Below are positions 11,201-19,100 of a stretch of 28,967 nt of DNA, piece by piece. The notes beneath the pieces were generated by a model, which saw nothing but the letters and a program-made list of their open reading frames with translations, did not search any database and was not told the DNA's origin. This stretch comes from CAZGRP01 sp964527995 (GTDB lineage Bacteria > Zhuqueibacterota > Zhuqueibacteria > Oceanimicrobiales > CAZGRP01): contig CAZGRP010000054.1 of NCBI GenBank assembly GCA_964527995.1, positions 1 through 28,967 of the forward strand. Direction: 5' to 3'. How positions within the stretch are numbered: the first letter of the stretch is position 1; each line of letters begins with the position of its first letter. A program made the position numbers and the translations under genes.

Positions 11201-12321
11201 CGGAATCGCAGAGCCAGCCGCCGTCCATCGACGACAGCGGATGGAGCGCTGCGGTCGAAGAGGTCTACTCGTTTCGAACTGCGGTCGGCGCTTCTCTGCC
11301 GCCGAACCCGGAGCCGGTTGACTTCTTTGACGAGACGACCTTCGATCCCCGAGGGGTGGCGCGCTATCTCCTCGGCTTTGACCCGGACGGCAGCGGTCCG
11401 CCGCATTTCCTGGACGATCCGATCCGGGTGCATTTCTCAGTGGACCATCTGGAGGCGTTGCTGGCTCTCTACGGGCGCCGGCTGGTTCTGAAAATTCGCC
11501 GTACCGATCCACCGGCCGGAAGCCTGGAAGGGGTCGATCGTCCTCCCGATCTCCCGTACACCATTGTCTGGCAGCCCCTCATGGAAGACCTGTTAGCGGC
11601 CTCCGACCGGCGCATGCTGAAAGCCGCTCGTCTGTCAACCTGCCTGCGAGAGCCTCGACTCGGCGGCACAACCGCCGAGATCACGGTCGACCTGGAGCCG
11701 AACGCTGAGTACGATTTGATGCTGGTGGCGCCGCCGGATATCAACCCGGACGCCGACGAGATTCTCATCGCCCGGGCCCATTTCCGCACGTCCCGCTATC
11801 GGAATCCGTCCGAGATGTTGCGCGCCCTCGGCTTCACTGCGCCGGAGGCCTATCCGATTCGACCCCACGATGCCCTGGTCACCACCGCCTTGCCGGCGAC
11901 GCCCGACCTTGGCAACGACCAGGCTTTGGAGCAGACACTGAGCACCCTCGGCCTGGATCCGTGGCCGCTGCCGGACCAGCCACGCACCGTGACGATCTGG
12001 CGGAATACGGGTGTTTGGGAGTTGCTCGGCGTGATGCTGGAGACCGACGAGCCTCTCGACCGTACCGGCATCGTGGTCATCGACGGCCGGTTAGCGACCG
12101 GCGAGAGACTGTCGGTGAGTGATGCCGAGGCAGCAGGTGGTAGCTTCGCCCCGGTGCGCAGCAATGCCGCCTGGACCCGCGTCCTTCTGGCCGCGCCGGC
12201 CGGGGTGGTTTTGGCACCCGATGCTGTCTTGCGATTGACCTTGACTGAACCGGCCGGGCCGCTGAGCGGTGCCCGCCAGCTTACGGACCGTCCACGTGTT
12301 GCCTACCAGGAGGGGTTATGA
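5209..12321 (+). CDS. Gene A: giant multidomain protein with internal OmpA-like and Fn3-like domains
   Basis: About 2370 aa across a 100-N gap (10740-10839); frame and length there are placeholders. Numbering here counts from ATG 5206. No signal peptide is visible (MMAAKRGISLLDLLNPPPG). Residues 1-370 are beta-rich and unrecognised. About 385-480 look Ig/PKD-like. Residues 566-747 fit an OmpA-like peptidoglycan-binding fold: VQVLMDFD, then GRCDDLGNQAYNRNL with D617, N625 and R632 at the usual positions, closing on RRFRRVDIYAV after a long insertion. Residues 896-935 form a hydrophobic Ala/Leu-rich segment. About 960-1470 are long alternating beta repeats, perhaps DUF6603-like (from memory, unverified). 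Near 1980-2030 lies an Fn3-like domain (LQPDTVYDVRVRW..YSFRTA). The gene is visibly more GC-rich than its flanks and has few Cys. It is coupled to gene B by ATGA. The function is unknown. Confidence 0.8.
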   Translation: MAAKRGISLLDLLNPPPGSQSLLPPDLAAQLERLAIVDIRSTTSEGAFIHYGTIQSVADVGLPALRNWPVQAPGLNAGLPFRLALTRVPATGGQNLEPASQEFRLDLFLERISIVVPGLRPARLVPASGTTAAHLVPDPRREQVRIFGSGILRIASNPDGGAPVVRFIDFPDPFDPNAPTGPVFTIGFDPSHFFLGGSSIGLTVDRLTYDDSEEFTPAEIVARGQPASWRGIAIREATVYLPRNAPVVGDLSVGVRDVLLGSPFGMQGEVRIEFGQTPVDPALVLFTQQTNGSETPLGAPSGTGRARTVTFATGTTGTARIRASLPSGANARWTLPDGSQDTGLATRYFTARAGDVLRFRAIESVEGEELASPEVTFTFREAAAAAAQAPKINVTVDGTTHANVTQISGRQEALDGMVFEADPPSDDLTWQLGSGSVPASGRGGTFAPDLPTEVGRHLLVLRDTQGHERRLEIEVLESGKRIIGHAGGVSDDSGPVAMRAVEASYDLGVFHKEGRRAPFAEDATLVDPTTIDVPQGALAEVTLEVGRPEDPDAAADPRSPETLVRHVQVLMDFDDTTPLAWGEARPPGAGSFRAEELRNWAANFPDAEFVVIGRCDDLGNQAYNRNLASERAGEGKLLLTDSGRAGTAVDAARVFARGEQTTWADSDAGGAAVEPMIDPPLSTEESEAAVSDPLPDGWLMKRRLGDPSWVAERGITPDAWPTNRNPAHAESEDERRRFRRVDIYAVGGTPAADTPTAPQDEENFAPSLRRTLIPGDDVAAVQPPAPREPELPYRVRLIVRWDSPTVVELADAIPTLAELTIAWQAEPIPVPGTTGNVTPVRDPSAPGPEIFTFVGRWSYDARSGETVFTLALDSAGDPNGLFPLIDTEGSGAGNVLAVALALGPALMAAIAAADIDGAAVRIGALVAASTAAAFFARDGKVVVFGIEVEHRQRALDSLAGSRQRLLFDYSVEIGFQASAAGISIETNASKPLRVRYKNVGIELDNSREGLDRLGMVYEDVSFEIEDPGQWTINGPLGELLRVTGTRAGAGSTWLEVDLAFALDLGVITITGATVRLTFGSGSVGVELRGLAAAVDIPGTLRGSGRISLGDGGAIRAGLDVEIIPAQIQARGALALQADVGFVAIEVGVIFATGIPLAQSGLGIFGFIGRFVSNGTRDLPALPDPIEREIQWYRKLPEQKYKPEPGQWALGFGAVVGTLPDTAFTFNALGMLSIEFPDPSVVFGIDAKFISRPGLPSEQGSSPPPGTLLLLGLISVDSTAVKLGIRGSYEIPKLLKLTVPISGYFPFPSSPGDAYLRIGADGFEGRLGDPVSLVLLPDTLNVTAWSYLMIEAKRLHRLGGDDRFSFDGFSIGFGAGWGINWSAGPIRLTASAKVLGGVGTKPLMLVAGIFVRGELSLVVVSVSARGEIILKLVADVQRLEGEFCGKVDLFFFSIKGCVGIAIGTEPGLDIPVPESPLTGIDLTDRRGIVTARAVTGPPGVENTVWPDTVPVLHFAHYIQTRLASGSAFSPSPEIPGPVWSGTSELKYAYRLVGVDIVPAGGSPLEGPLDSAWWLPSHRGGVMEPGADATLPSEHEGRDLALLSWHPAPWARNLGEGAEDAPGDPSNTLDHVCDPSPEPQKVCVLGQNAQRLSVDRVRLKPDGPSDPPFPSYFEILGRESLSELDLETVTLLAAEAGLHLEPGQVRNLPSPFSVPDHPAPLAAAYELPYVARQQSLLTTLQFDGEFAPEVVEPDLVLALCRIGQAQPDVRQECDDFSDLKPKTQLPTVFPHGSITYENLAPNAPMRTVDMMPAAAPDGVSELNFSAKGIRARLPFESESVAAHVAXXXXXXXXXXXXXXXXXXXXXXXXXXXXXXXXXXVVGIQKDGVEVLWKPQVIGSAKGDNELRECVFLQYLPPHRGPWRGVRILPWQRTHLAVVSSCAITWEADQAREDDQRARDDLVDAWNDRADNDTPARRHLLQPDTVYDVRVRWQWRGWRKTESQSQPPSIDDSGWSAAVEEVYSFRTAVGASLPPNPEPVDFFDETTFDPRGVARYLLGFDPDGSGPPHFLDDPIRVHFSVDHLEALLALYGRRLVLKIRRTDPPAGSLEGVDRPPDLPYTIVWQPLMEDLLAASDRRMLKAARLSTCLREPRLGGTTAEITVDLEPNAEYDLMLVAPPDINPDADEILIARAHFRTSRYRNPSEMLRALGFTAPEAYPIRPHDALVTTALPATPDLGNDQALEQTLSTLGLDPWPLPDQPRTVTIWRNTGVWELLGVMLETDEPLDRTGIVVIDGRLATGERLSVSDAEAAGGSFAPVRSNAAWTRVLLAAPAGVVLAPDAVLRLTLTEPAGPLSGARQLTDRPRVAYQEGL
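10740..10839. other. Assembly gap (100 N) inside gene A
   Basis: Exactly 100 N, a standard scaffolding placeholder rather than a measured length. The frame happens to be the same on both sides, which supports one gene but would occur by chance one time in three. The sequences bordering the gap are not repeats of each other. Confidence 0.95.
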
Positions 12322-15300
12322 TTCGCCTTGCACCCCGCTGGGCCCTGAATGCCCAGGCCATCGATGCTGCCGGCGACCCGCATCTTGCCGACGGCGTCCA
12401 CCTGAGAGTGATCCCGTCGCAGCTTCTGGGGCTGCCGATCGCGCCCTTTGTCGTCTATCGAGTCAACCTGGGCCCGTTCGGAAAAATCGCCAAGCCACGT
12501 TCGGATATCACCTGGATCGACTCCCAAGGAGTCTCTTTGACTCCGCCCTTTGAGGTCGTGCCGGGTAATCCGGTGACCGGCTGGCTGCCGGCAGGCTCGA
12601 TCTGTTGTTGGATCCAGGTTCACGTTGAGGCCTCCGACGGCGACGGCCCGCGTTTTCCCATTCCGCGGCCACCGCTGCAACCGATCCCACGAGGTCGTCG
12701 GACTTTTCCGACCCGGGTGGGTTCAGGAGTCGCGCCGCGTCCAGGTAGCCCGGAGTTGCTGGTCGATCCGAGTCTGCAGCCGCGCATCGACCCACGCCTG
12801 CTGGCGGATCGGCTGGGCGCGTTCCGGGTCCGCAGGCGGCTGCGGGTGGATGCGGTCGTCCAGACGGGTCGCGGGCCGGCGACGCTCGCCAGCGCCACCC
12901 GGCCGCCGTACCAGGTAGCCGCGTCGCGGATCGAGCGGGTGGTGGTCAGCGGACGAGGTCGGGTGACGGGCGTGACGTGGCTCGACGCCCGCAACCTGGA
13001 GCAGGTGAAGCAACCGTGGCGGCTCCTGGCCCTACCGATCCGTGGCGGCGCCCGTTACATCGGCATTCCGAATGCTGAGGCAGAGGCCATGGCGCGCGTC
13101 AAGCGCGGCGCGCCGAAGCGCTTCGGACTGCATGACGATCCCACGGCACCCCATCCGGGCGCTGCCCCACCAGCGACGCCGACGGACGAGGAGGCTCGCG
13201 TTGCAGACCTGACACCCGAGGTGCTGAACTGGCTGGAGCGGCTCGTGGACGACGTGAGCGATGTGCCATGGCGCCTGGTGCGGACCGAGGACGTTTTCGA
13301 TGAGCATGGCCGCCGCCTTGGCACGACCGGAATGAACCTTCTCGGCGGCGTGCTGCAGGCGAGCCTCGATCCCGGCGTTGGCCGCTGGCTCGGCTTTGTG
13401 GACGTGGACGACGAGCCGATCAGCACCGAGCCGGGGGATGTGGTTGCCTACATCATTCGGGGCATCTGGCAGCTCGACCGCAAGCGTATCGGCCGGCTGC
13501 TGCCCACCTTGCCGAGGGAGTTTATCCTCAACCGGCGGACCTCGAGGCTGGCGCTTTCAGAGCTGCCGCGCTTTCGCGGGATGCCTCGAGCGCTGAGAGG
13601 TCCGTTTGTGGAGTTATGGACCGTGGCCTGCGCCACCATCGGTAACCCACCGGCCCGGCCTGCGCCACCGAGGCTGGCAGAGCCCGAGCAAGGCCCGTGG
13701 ATGCCGGTGACGCCGCCGCAGGCGGAGCGCGAGATCATCATCCCGGCGAGCGGCATGCCGCCGGGAGCGGTGGTGGCGTTGGCTCGCCGCAAGGGGAGCA
13801 GCATCGTCGGTTTGAATCCCAAGTCACCCTCGGGTCGAGCTTTGCCGCTGGTGCCGGCTGTGCCCGATGATGCCACGTCGACGGGCACCGGCGAGTTCGC
13901 CGACCGCCAGGCGCCACCCGAGGCAGTGGCGTATCGCGCCGCCCAGACTGACTGGTTCGGCCGCTGGAGCAACTGGACTGAGCGCGCCGCCCCTGCAGGA
14001 AGTCGCCCGCGGCCACCCCGGCCTGTGGTGAATGCCACCTACACGCGGCCGGCCGTACCCGACCCAATGCCAACCGGGCCGCTGGCAGGCACCCTCGAAG
14101 TGCGGGTTCCGGTGCCGGCACTGACGGACCTGCCGCCGGGCGGCCGACTCCTTGCTTCGCTGGAAGTCATCGTCGACGGCAGCGTCACCCCGGTACCGCT
14201 TGCGACCCCGTCGTCCCCGCCGGAGGAGCTGACGGCGTCGATCCCCGGGCCAGCCATCGAGCGGGCCGGACAGCGGTCGGTGACTGTGACCGCACGCTGG
14301 GTCGACGGCGCCGGCGTGCGCTCGTTGGAGTCGGAGCCGGTTCGCCTGGAACTCTTCGACCCGCGGCCACCCGAACCCGTGCCGCTGCCGAACCTGTTGC
14401 GGTACGCCTCGCGCCCAGACGTCACCGGCAACTCACGAGTTGAACTGGTGTGGACGCCCTCCCCGGCTCAGAAACGGTTCCGCGTTTTCTATGCCGATGA
14501 AACCGGCGTGGTCTCGCGGCTGGAGAAGATGGTGGAACGCAACGAGCCCAGTCCGGCAGCCGCCAGCCGAGCCGGGACCATGTTGGCGGCACTGTCAGCG
14601 GTGACCAGCGTGCCCGATCGGGCGGCCGTCTTCGTGGCCAATGCCGACTTTCTGACCCGGGACATGTTCGAGCAGCTCACCGGCCAGCCGATCCCGGCGC
14701 CAGGAGGATCGACGCCGGTCCGTTTCGAACATGCCCTCTCCGGTTCGCTACGAGTGCTCTCCTTCTACCGCATCGTATCGGTGAGCCAGTCCAACGTGGA
14801 GGCACCGTTTCTCGAATCGCCGCTTGTGCCGGTGGCTGTTCCCAACACCGGACCTCCGCCACAGCCCTTCCTCAGCGTCGAGCCATTGATCGACCTGGAT
14901 GCAGTGGTGCCGTACCGCGCCCGGCTCGTGGTTCGGGTGCCGCGCGGTCTGGTTCTCGCTGTGGAGTATCGCTTACGGCGTAGCATCTCCAGGGCGGATG
15001 ACGTGCTGCAAATGCCGGTCGTGAGTACGGGCAGCATTCCACTGCCAGCCGACGATGCCTCTCAGGAGGTGGAGATACTCGACGTAGGCAGATCGGAGCT
15101 CGAGCCTGGTGGCGTGTTGCGACCGTGGACCACGTACCACTGGCGTGTCGAGGTGCGCGGCGGTCCGGAGCCGGGTGGGGGACCCAGCGGCCGCTGGAGC
15201 GTGCCCAGCACCGCGGTCTCCACCATGCTGGCGTCTCCGAATCCGCCGGCCATGGCGACCGCAGTCACCGTCGTGCGGATGGGGACCGGCGCCGAGATTC

Positions 15301-15569
15301 GCTGGCAGCACCCCGAGCCGTTGACCGGTGGCAGCCTGGGCGGCTATCACCTCGACCTTTATCGCCAGCGTCCCGGAGAACCGGAGCGTTTTCTGGGCAG
15401 CATTCCGGCGGACGCACCGCCTGCGGCTGGCGGCCGCAACCCTGATGGCACCGGGCAATTCCACTTTGTCGACGATGCGGAGCCCGTGCCCGACGGCACC
15501 CGGTATCGGGTGATCGTCGTCGACCCGATCGGCCGTACCAGTCCGCCCAGCGCTGCGGCGACGGTCTAA
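12318..15569 (+). CDS. Gene B: large Fn3-like repeat protein, unknown function
   Basis: 1083 aa. ATG 12318 overlaps the TGA of gene A (ATGA, 4 bp) and has AGGAGG at 12308-12313, so translation is probably coupled. There is no signal peptide or membrane segment. The N-terminal ~400 residues are unrecognised and rich in Arg and Pro. An Fn3-type edge, DWFGRWSNWTE, appears near residue 545. Ig/Fn3-like beta units follow at roughly 590-680, 690-740 (VELVWTPSPAQKRFRVFY) and 970-1083 (AEIRWQHPEPLTGGSLGGYHLDLYR ... DGTRYRVIVVDPIGRTS). Such units usually act as spacers or binding modules in surface or tail-fibre-like proteins. Base composition matches genes A and C. It is probably a structural partner of A; no enzyme motif was seen. 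Confidence 0.75.
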   Translation: MIRLAPRWALNAQAIDAAGDPHLADGVHLRVIPSQLLGLPIAPFVVYRVNLGPFGKIAKPRSDITWIDSQGVSLTPPFEVVPGNPVTGWLPAGSICCWIQVHVEASDGDGPRFPIPRPPLQPIPRGRRTFPTRVGSGVAPRPGSPELLVDPSLQPRIDPRLLADRLGAFRVRRRLRVDAVVQTGRGPATLASATRPPYQVAASRIERVVVSGRGRVTGVTWLDARNLEQVKQPWRLLALPIRGGARYIGIPNAEAEAMARVKRGAPKRFGLHDDPTAPHPGAAPPATPTDEEARVADLTPEVLNWLERLVDDVSDVPWRLVRTEDVFDEHGRRLGTTGMNLLGGVLQASLDPGVGRWLGFVDVDDEPISTEPGDVVAYIIRGIWQLDRKRIGRLLPTLPREFILNRRTSRLALSELPRFRGMPRALRGPFVELWTVACATIGNPPARPAPPRLAEPEQGPWMPVTPPQAEREIIIPASGMPPGAVVALARRKGSSIVGLNPKSPSGRALPLVPAVPDDATSTGTGEFADRQAPPEAVAYRAAQTDWFGRWSNWTERAAPAGSRPRPPRPVVNATYTRPAVPDPMPTGPLAGTLEVRVPVPALTDLPPGGRLLASLEVIVDGSVTPVPLATPSSPPEELTASIPGPAIERAGQRSVTVTARWVDGAGVRSLESEPVRLELFDPRPPEPVPLPNLLRYASRPDVTGNSRVELVWTPSPAQKRFRVFYADETGVVSRLEKMVERNEPSPAAASRAGTMLAALSAVTSVPDRAAVFVANADFLTRDMFEQLTGQPIPAPGGSTPVRFEHALSGSLRVLSFYRIVSVSQSNVEAPFLESPLVPVAVPNTGPPPQPFLSVEPLIDLDAVVPYRARLVVRVPRGLVLAVEYRLRRSISRADDVLQMPVVSTGSIPLPADDASQEVEILDVGRSELEPGGVLRPWTTYHWRVEVRGGPEPGGGPSGRWSVPSTAVSTMLASPNPPAMATAVTVVRMGTGAEIRWQHPEPLTGGSLGGYHLDLYRQRPGEPERFLGSIPADAPPAAGGRNPDGTGQFHFVDDAEPVPDGTRYRVIVVDPIGRTSPPSAAATV

Positions 15570-15649
15570 GAAAAGTGGCAAGACCCTGTCGAACGAAGCC
15601 CGTTAGCCGGAATGATTTACAACCACAAAGCAGACACGAAGTACAAAGC

Positions 15650-15676
15650 TTGCTCGTCCGTGTCCATGACGAGCAA
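15650..15676 (+). other. Hairpin after gene B
   Basis: TTGCTCGT (15650-15657) and ACGAGCAA (15669-15676) form a perfect 8-bp stem with an 11-nt loop, 80 nt after the stop of gene B. There is no T-tract, so it is not a classical intrinsic terminator; it could protect the 3' end or be part of a dispersed repeat. The preceding AACCACAAAG... stretch resembles low-complexity repeats seen between genes in many environmental genomes. Confidence 0.45.
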
Positions 15677-15684
15677 TGGCAAAA

Positions 15685-15739
15685 CAATCCGCTCGATCCG
15701 CTGAATCCGCTTACAAGGGTTTTGTCGTACACGGATGGA
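15685..15739 (+). repeat. 55-bp direct repeat, left copy at gap edge
   Basis: This 55-bp stretch is identical to 15840-15894 on the other side of the 100-N gap. It ends exactly where the gap begins. Either the contigs overlap and were not merged, or a real repeat caused the assembly break. Confidence 0.9.
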
Positions 15740-15839
15740 NNNNNNNNNNNNNNNNNNNNNNNNNNNNNNNNNNNNNNNNNNNNNNNNNNNNNNNNNNNNN
15801 NNNNNNNNNNNNNNNNNNNNNNNNNNNNNNNNNNNNNNN
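15740..15839. other. Assembly gap (100 N) between genes B and C
   Basis: Exactly 100 N flanked by identical 55-bp ends. The true distance between genes B and C is therefore unknown: it may be shorter by merging the copies, or longer if several repeat units are missing. Confidence 0.95.
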
Positions 15840-15894
15840 CAATCCGCTCGATCCGCTGAATCCGCTTACAAGGGTTTTGTCGTACACGGATGGA
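15840..15894 (+). repeat. 55-bp direct repeat, right copy at gap edge
   Basis: Identical to 15685-15739 and starting at the first base after the gap. It contains the left arm of the imperfect inverted-repeat element at 15845-15915. Confidence 0.9.
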
Positions 15895-15915
15895 CCGGAT
15901 TCAACGGATCGGGCG
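15845..15915. repeat. REP/MITE-like imperfect inverted-repeat element
   Basis: CGCTCGATCCGCTGAATCCG (15845-15864) pairs with 15896-15915 (CGGATTCAACGGATCGGGCG) at 18 of 20 positions around a 31-nt loop. The left arm and most of the loop are also present before the gap. Words of the GATCCG..GAATCCG type are common in dispersed intergenic repeats. No coding capacity was seen. Whether it is mobile, a transcript structure or a protein-binding repeat cannot be told from one locus. Confidence 0.55.
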
Positions 15916-15970
15916 TGGTCGCCGCGACGGCGTTTAGCATGCCGCGGTGGGGAAAGTCAGTCAACCTCGT

Positions 15971-15989
15971 TCGGGAAATGTTTTCCCGA
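15971..15989 (+). other. Tight hairpin upstream of gene C
   Basis: TCGGGAAA (15971-15978), loop TGT, TTTCCCGA (15982-15989): a perfect 8-bp stem with a 3-nt loop. No T-tract follows. It lies about 140 nt before the start of gene C and next to a second hairpin. Confidence 0.55.
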
Positions 15990-15990
15990 T

Positions 15991-16031
15991 CCGGCAGCCC
16001 GTCAGGAGCCGGGCCTTTGACCGGCTGCCGG
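15991..16031 (+). other. Second hairpin upstream of gene C
   Basis: CCGGCAGCC (15991-15999) and GGCTGCCGG (16023-16031) form a perfect 9-bp stem around 23 nt, one base after the preceding hairpin. The tandem arrangement suggests a structured RNA segment in the leader of gene C or between B and C, for example a processing or stability element. No T-tract is present. Confidence 0.5.
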
Positions 16032-16127
16032 GTGGCGCGGGGACTCTTTCCCTGGACCTCGGCCGAAGTGTTCCGAACCTGCCTTTGTGGTAAGAAGACT
16101 GAGGCACGATACTGACGGAGAACAATT

Positions 16128-19100
16128 ATGGCGACCCTCAATCCGGCTCCCTCCTCTCTTGGCCTCGCCTCTCCGGCGCTCGGGCCGTGGTTTGCGGCGG
16201 ACGATGCGTCAACCACGCTGCCGACCCTGTCAGCGCCCAATCCCGACCTCTCGGTCACCGTGGCACTGAATGGCGTCCACTGGTTGCCGCCGGCCCGCGG
16301 TTTTCTCAGTTTGTTTGTGTCGACCAATCCGCGTCCGCCGGGCCTGGCTGGACTACGACAGGCCTCGGGGGAGCCGGCCTTTGCCGATGGCCGATTGGTG
16401 GCTGTGTTCCGCCTGCTGCCGGAGGTAGAGGAGCGGCTCCACGCCCTGGTGATAGAGATGCCATCGGCGGACGGCGGTGCCAACCCCGCATCGGTGCCCA
16501 CCCGGGCACGGGTGCGATACCTGGCGCTGGAGCTGCCGGAGGATCCGCCGACGTTAAGCGTGCTGGAAGGCCGGCTACAGCCGCCGTTTCCTGCCGGGCT
16601 TTCGGACGCCGAGAAGGCCGAGCACGTCGGACTTCGCCTCGAGGGCACAAGCCTGACCAACGGCGACAAACCGATGGCCGACCTGAAGCGGCCGGGTGAC
16701 GTCGACGCGGCGACAGAGCGGCTGCTCAGTTTCCCGGCGGACACGACCGCCAAGCTGTGGGCCTTCGACCCTCTGGGTCGCCCGATCGATCCCGGCGCCG
16801 TGGCAGCCTGGTGGGCGTTCCTGGCCGGCAGCGCCTTCGTTAACCTCTGGGCCGAAGGACTCGGCAGCGCCGATCAGCGCACGGCGACCGTTGACGACGC
16901 GCTCACGCTGCATCTGGCCAATGCCCACGAGGGACCCATCGGGGATACCTTGCTGGGTCGCCTGAGCTTTACCAACGTCGACGGCAGCGGAGTCGTCCGC
17001 ACACGCGGCAGCGATTCCGGCGCCGCCCAGATCGCCTTCACCTCTGCACCCGATCCAGATAACGCGCCGGTGCCCAAGATGGCGATGTTGCCCAACGGCA
17101 CCTACGGCGACACGCTGTCGCTCTGGCCGTCCGGGGCTGTCGATACCCAGTTGAGCAGAGATTTTGTTCGCGTCGCCGTCGTCGATGTGGAGGAGCACCT
17201 TGTGGGGCAGAAGCGGGTCACCGCAGCGGCTTCCGGCACTCCGGCGGCGCGGCGGGCCACCGACCAAAACCGTGCCAGCACACGTGTGTCGGTGGCTCGC
17301 ACGACGGGCCCGGTGCTTCTGGCGACCACGGACGAGGCCGCCGATGCCTCGATTGCCGTGTTCGCAGGCTCGGGGGCGACTCGGCTGGTTACCTCGGTGC
17401 TCGAGCGCGACTGGGCCGGCCTGGACCCGGTCACACTTCCCGAAGCAGCGCCGCCCGATTCCTTGCCGGAAATCACCGTGAGCGCTTTCACCGGAGGTGG
17501 CAGCGCTGTCGGTGGCACGGTGGTCGGGCAACGCGCGCTTATCGAGATGACGTTCGACGGCGCCCTCGCCGGAGCCTGGGTACGAGGCTGGCCTCAGGGC
17601 TTCGATGCCGAGCGCGGCCGGCATTTCCGCATGGATGGCGGTGGCGGGCGGGTTCGCACCGATGGCAGTGTGTCGCTGGTGGTCACCTTGCCCGATGGCG
17701 ACGTCGCGCCAGACGCACCCATGGGCATGGACTTCCTCGTCGTAACCCAGGAGGCGGCCAGGCTCTATATGGACCAGCGCTTCAGCCGACCTGCGCCGGT
17801 GGGTGGATCGCCTCTGCCCCTGACCGCCATCACAGGGGAGATTGTCCTGTGTGAGACCGGAGAGATTTTTGCAGGCGGAGCCCTGCCCGACGACAGCGTT
17901 CCGTCGGGAGCTACCCTCTTTGCGCGCCAGCCAGCCGGTCCGGCCTTGATCGATCGCGGGTCGCTGCCCGATTCGGCGTTCTCGCCGGACACCGTGATCC
18001 GGAACCTGGCAGCAGGGGACCTGGTCGAGCTGACACAACCGGCATTCCGCAATACGCCGGATGGTGACGACCCCTCAGCGCTGGCGTCCAGCGGCGCGAC
18101 GGTGAACCGCCAGACTCGCCAGGGGCTGGACCGAATTCTATCGCCCGGCGCCCCGCTGCCGACCATGGAACGGTTGGAGATCGCTGCCGCCCATGTGGAT
18201 GCCAGCGGCGCCCAGGCCGCGGTCGCCTCGACCCCTGCCCTGGGGCGCTACCACGAGCTGTTGCCGCACCAGTCCGGCCATCCGGGCGCACCGGCGGCCG
18301 TGGAGGTGCACGGTGCCGGTGCCGTACTGAATGGTCCGGCGGCCATCGCCGTGGCGGAGTACGTTCGCGACCGCACCGCCCGGACGACGCCCGAACTGGT
18401 GAGTGCCGCAGCCACCCCCTTTCCGACCCCCGCAGATCCTGCCGCTCCGAGCCTGTGGGCGGCCGCCCTGCGGACCGTGGCTGCCGGCGTCGAGGCGGAG
18501 CCGGGGCTTGCCGAGATCATCGTGGGCGCCGGCGACCCATATCCCTTTGGCGATACGCTCGATAACATCCGCAGTTGGTTCTCCAGGCAGGGGATCACCA
18601 TTCCTGCGGGGCTCGACGCGGCGGCTGACAGCATCGTCCGGGCTGTGGATCGCCGCATGCTGGTCGCCGCCCGCGGAGCGCGGGAAGGGGCAACCTCCAT
18701 GGCGGCTGCGCTGCGGCGGGCGGAGGACTTTGTGTACATCGAGACACCGGCCCTGGATGACACCACCCTGGGTGAGAGCGACGACCAACTGGCGTTGTGG
18801 CAGGCTTTGAAAGACCGCATGGCGGAGCGCCGGGCGCTGTCCGTGCTGATCTGCGTGCCGGTGCGCCACATGCCCGGCATGCCGGCCCCGATGAGGCGGG
18901 TGAGGGACGCCCTGCTGATGCAGGCGATCGCCGCGTTGCGCTCTCAGGGTGCTGAGCGGGTGGCCGTGTTCTCACCCAGCGCCGGTCCGGGGCGAACCCT
19001 GCGCCTGGCTTCGACCACGGTCATCGTCGACGATGCTTACGCCCTCACCGGCACAACCCATCTCTGGCGCCGAGGCCTCAGTTTCGATTCTTCACTGGCA

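Noticed and set aside
15685..15894. Possible CRISPR array from the repeated 55-mer
   Set aside because: Only two copies, at the edges of an assembly gap, no spacers and no cas genes.
15575..16115. Plus-strand ORFs running through the second gap
   Set aside because: They exist only because N positions are read as open; the repeats on either side do not look coding.
16575..18038. 487-aa minus-strand ORF inside gene C
   Set aside because: Antisense shadow caused by high GC at third codon positions; low-complexity Gly/Arg/His/Gln composition.
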